DNA of 64,000 nt from Otis tarda (lineage: Eukaryota; Chordata; Aves; Otidiformes; Otididae). Positions 62,586-64,000 of the stretch are shown piece by piece (the first letter of the stretch is position 1; each line of letters starts with the position of its first letter). Position numbers and translations under genes: made by a program. The stretch is taken from assembly GCA_026413225.1 (NCBI GenBank), contig CM048557.1:40162371-40226370 (forward strand), given 5' to 3'. The notes under the pieces were generated by a model, which made no database searches, was not told where the DNA came from, and saw only the letters and a program-made list of their open reading frames with translations.

Positions 62586-64000
62586 TAAGAATATTTTAAC
62601 TTTTTAAAAATACATTTAATATATTAAGGTTTCCCTTCATATTAAGAGGATTAATCTAGAGGATTTTCCAGTAATTTACACAAGGTCGGAGTTTGTTAAC
62701 ATAATATATTAGCCTTTTATTCAAGGTATGATTCTGTTGTAGACTGAGTATGCAGTTGGGCATTCTGGGATATGCCACCAGTATCAGCTGGTATATTGGG
62801 AAGAGAATACACATGGATGAAATGTGGATGCAAACAAAGTTAAGTTGCATTTAAGTGTTAAGCTGCACTTGCAGTTGAAGTAAAAATTAAAGAGTAAAGA
62901 GCATTTTAATGGTGCCTAAAATAGCACTGACCATAACAGCCCAAATTTACAACTGTATTGTAGGTAAGGTAGCTAGTTCTATCAGTACAAAGCTGAAGCA
63001 GTGCATTTATGTGACAGAAAATCACCTGGGATATAGGAGTAAACTCAATGTTTAAAGTTTGCTGTAGTAGTTCTAACTCCTTCTCCCTCTCCTGTACATG
63101 GCAGAAATATCACAGGGTGAGGAGTATCTAAGCGATGTGCAGGTGCTATTCTTTACACATGCATTCAGTCAGTCTGTTTATATATAAGTCTGTGTAAGAT
63201 TAATTGTGTCTGTTTTCAGATTTGTGTACTGGCAGATGTTATGCTCAAAATTACAGAAGAAGAGCTTGAGAACAACGAGAACTTCCACTGTGATTTATTA
63301 TATAATTATTTAATATAATTATTTTATAATTATGACATCCTGCTCTGCATTTTTGGTTACTTAGAAAGATTCTTGCTTTCTGGTAGAAAGCTGCATTGGG
63401 AGCGCAGAATCCTGATATCTACCAGCACATTTGTCTTCTGAACTTTTCCACTGTGTTTGTGCAGGTAACAGTGAAAGCAAATGTGTTCTTCAGCCACTGT
63501 AGCTCACAACTCAAAGTGTCACATCAAACCAGTCTTGAACCTGTGCTTTTCTAATCTACATTATATGTTGATCTGTTACTCCCTGGCACTGGTAGAAGGC
63601 ATGATCTAGCTCTGTTTATAACTTCCATTGCAAAATAACATTTACTTAATGAAAAGCTAGTATTTTGGATGAAGTTGAAATCAGCAGATGCAATAAAGGC
63701 AAGTTATGTAATAATATGTAGGAATTCAGGTAATACAAATTCATGCCACATCATCCAAAAATCTTCATTTGAAATATTGATATCAAAGCTGAAAAGTCTT
63801 GGTTTCCAGCATTTATGTAAACTCACAAGGCAAAAGTCTAGGGTTCTTGAAAACCAAGGAAAGAATTTGATGACTGGGGAAAGGAGGGTGTTGGCTTTAT
63901 TATCCATACTCTCGGTTTTCTCTTCAGTGTTCAAACTGGAAGATGTTGCAGTCTCAACCATTGCATTCAAAACTAAGTGCTTCTTACCTGTTCACACAAG
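62586..64000. other. Single-copy AT-rich DNA to window edge, no gene confirmed
   Basis: No gene is recognised with confidence. A strong minus-strand splice donor consensus (CAG then GTAAGAAG) lies at 63987-63988, and an open frame lies just downstream of it. Both are discussed in the findings. Confidence 0.5.

Overview
The window looks like a stretch of bird nuclear genome. The evidence is a set of CR1 LINE fragments of avian type (5'-truncated, with 3' ends built on the ATTCTATGATT-like terminal repeat) and five copies of one long terminal repeat of the avian ERVL-like kind. The single-copy background is AT-rich with many short A/T runs and microsatellites. I recognise no host protein-coding gene, rRNA or tRNA. 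The window is intergenic, or lies inside one or more large introns.

Layout. Bases 1-9.8 kb are single-copy AT-rich DNA with one (TTAC)n microsatellite. From 9.8 to 41.2 kb lies a retroelement-rich zone. It holds five LTRs of one family: A 9834-10986 (-), B 23537-24695 (-), C 27881-28383 (-, internally deleted), D 33726-34861 (+) and E 40056-41212 (+). CR1 pieces are scattered between them at 12.1, 21.4, 24.9-26.1 (with an opposite-strand CR1 nested inside), 27.1, 30.8-32.6, 37.0 and 39.0 kb. From 41.2 to 61.1 kb there is almost no recognisable young transposon, only a possible ancient palindromic element near 51.3 kb and some short tandem duplications. Two more CR1 pieces lie at 61.2 and 62.4 kb.

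Every LTR has its own 5-bp flanking duplication: four perfect and one with a single mismatch. Each is therefore an independent solo LTR, not part of a provirus, and no gag, pol or env sequence was seen. The CR1 copies carry broken pieces of the ORF2 reverse transcriptase or its C-terminal region, and none can be active.

The most speculative result is a set of short open segments on the minus strand between about 43 and 54 kb, bounded by good splice-site consensus and partly phase-compatible. A strong minus-strand splice donor also lies at the right edge. These could belong to an unannotated gene or lncRNA, but pseudo-exons of this quality are common by chance and I could not match them to any protein. 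I see no convincing new biological system here.
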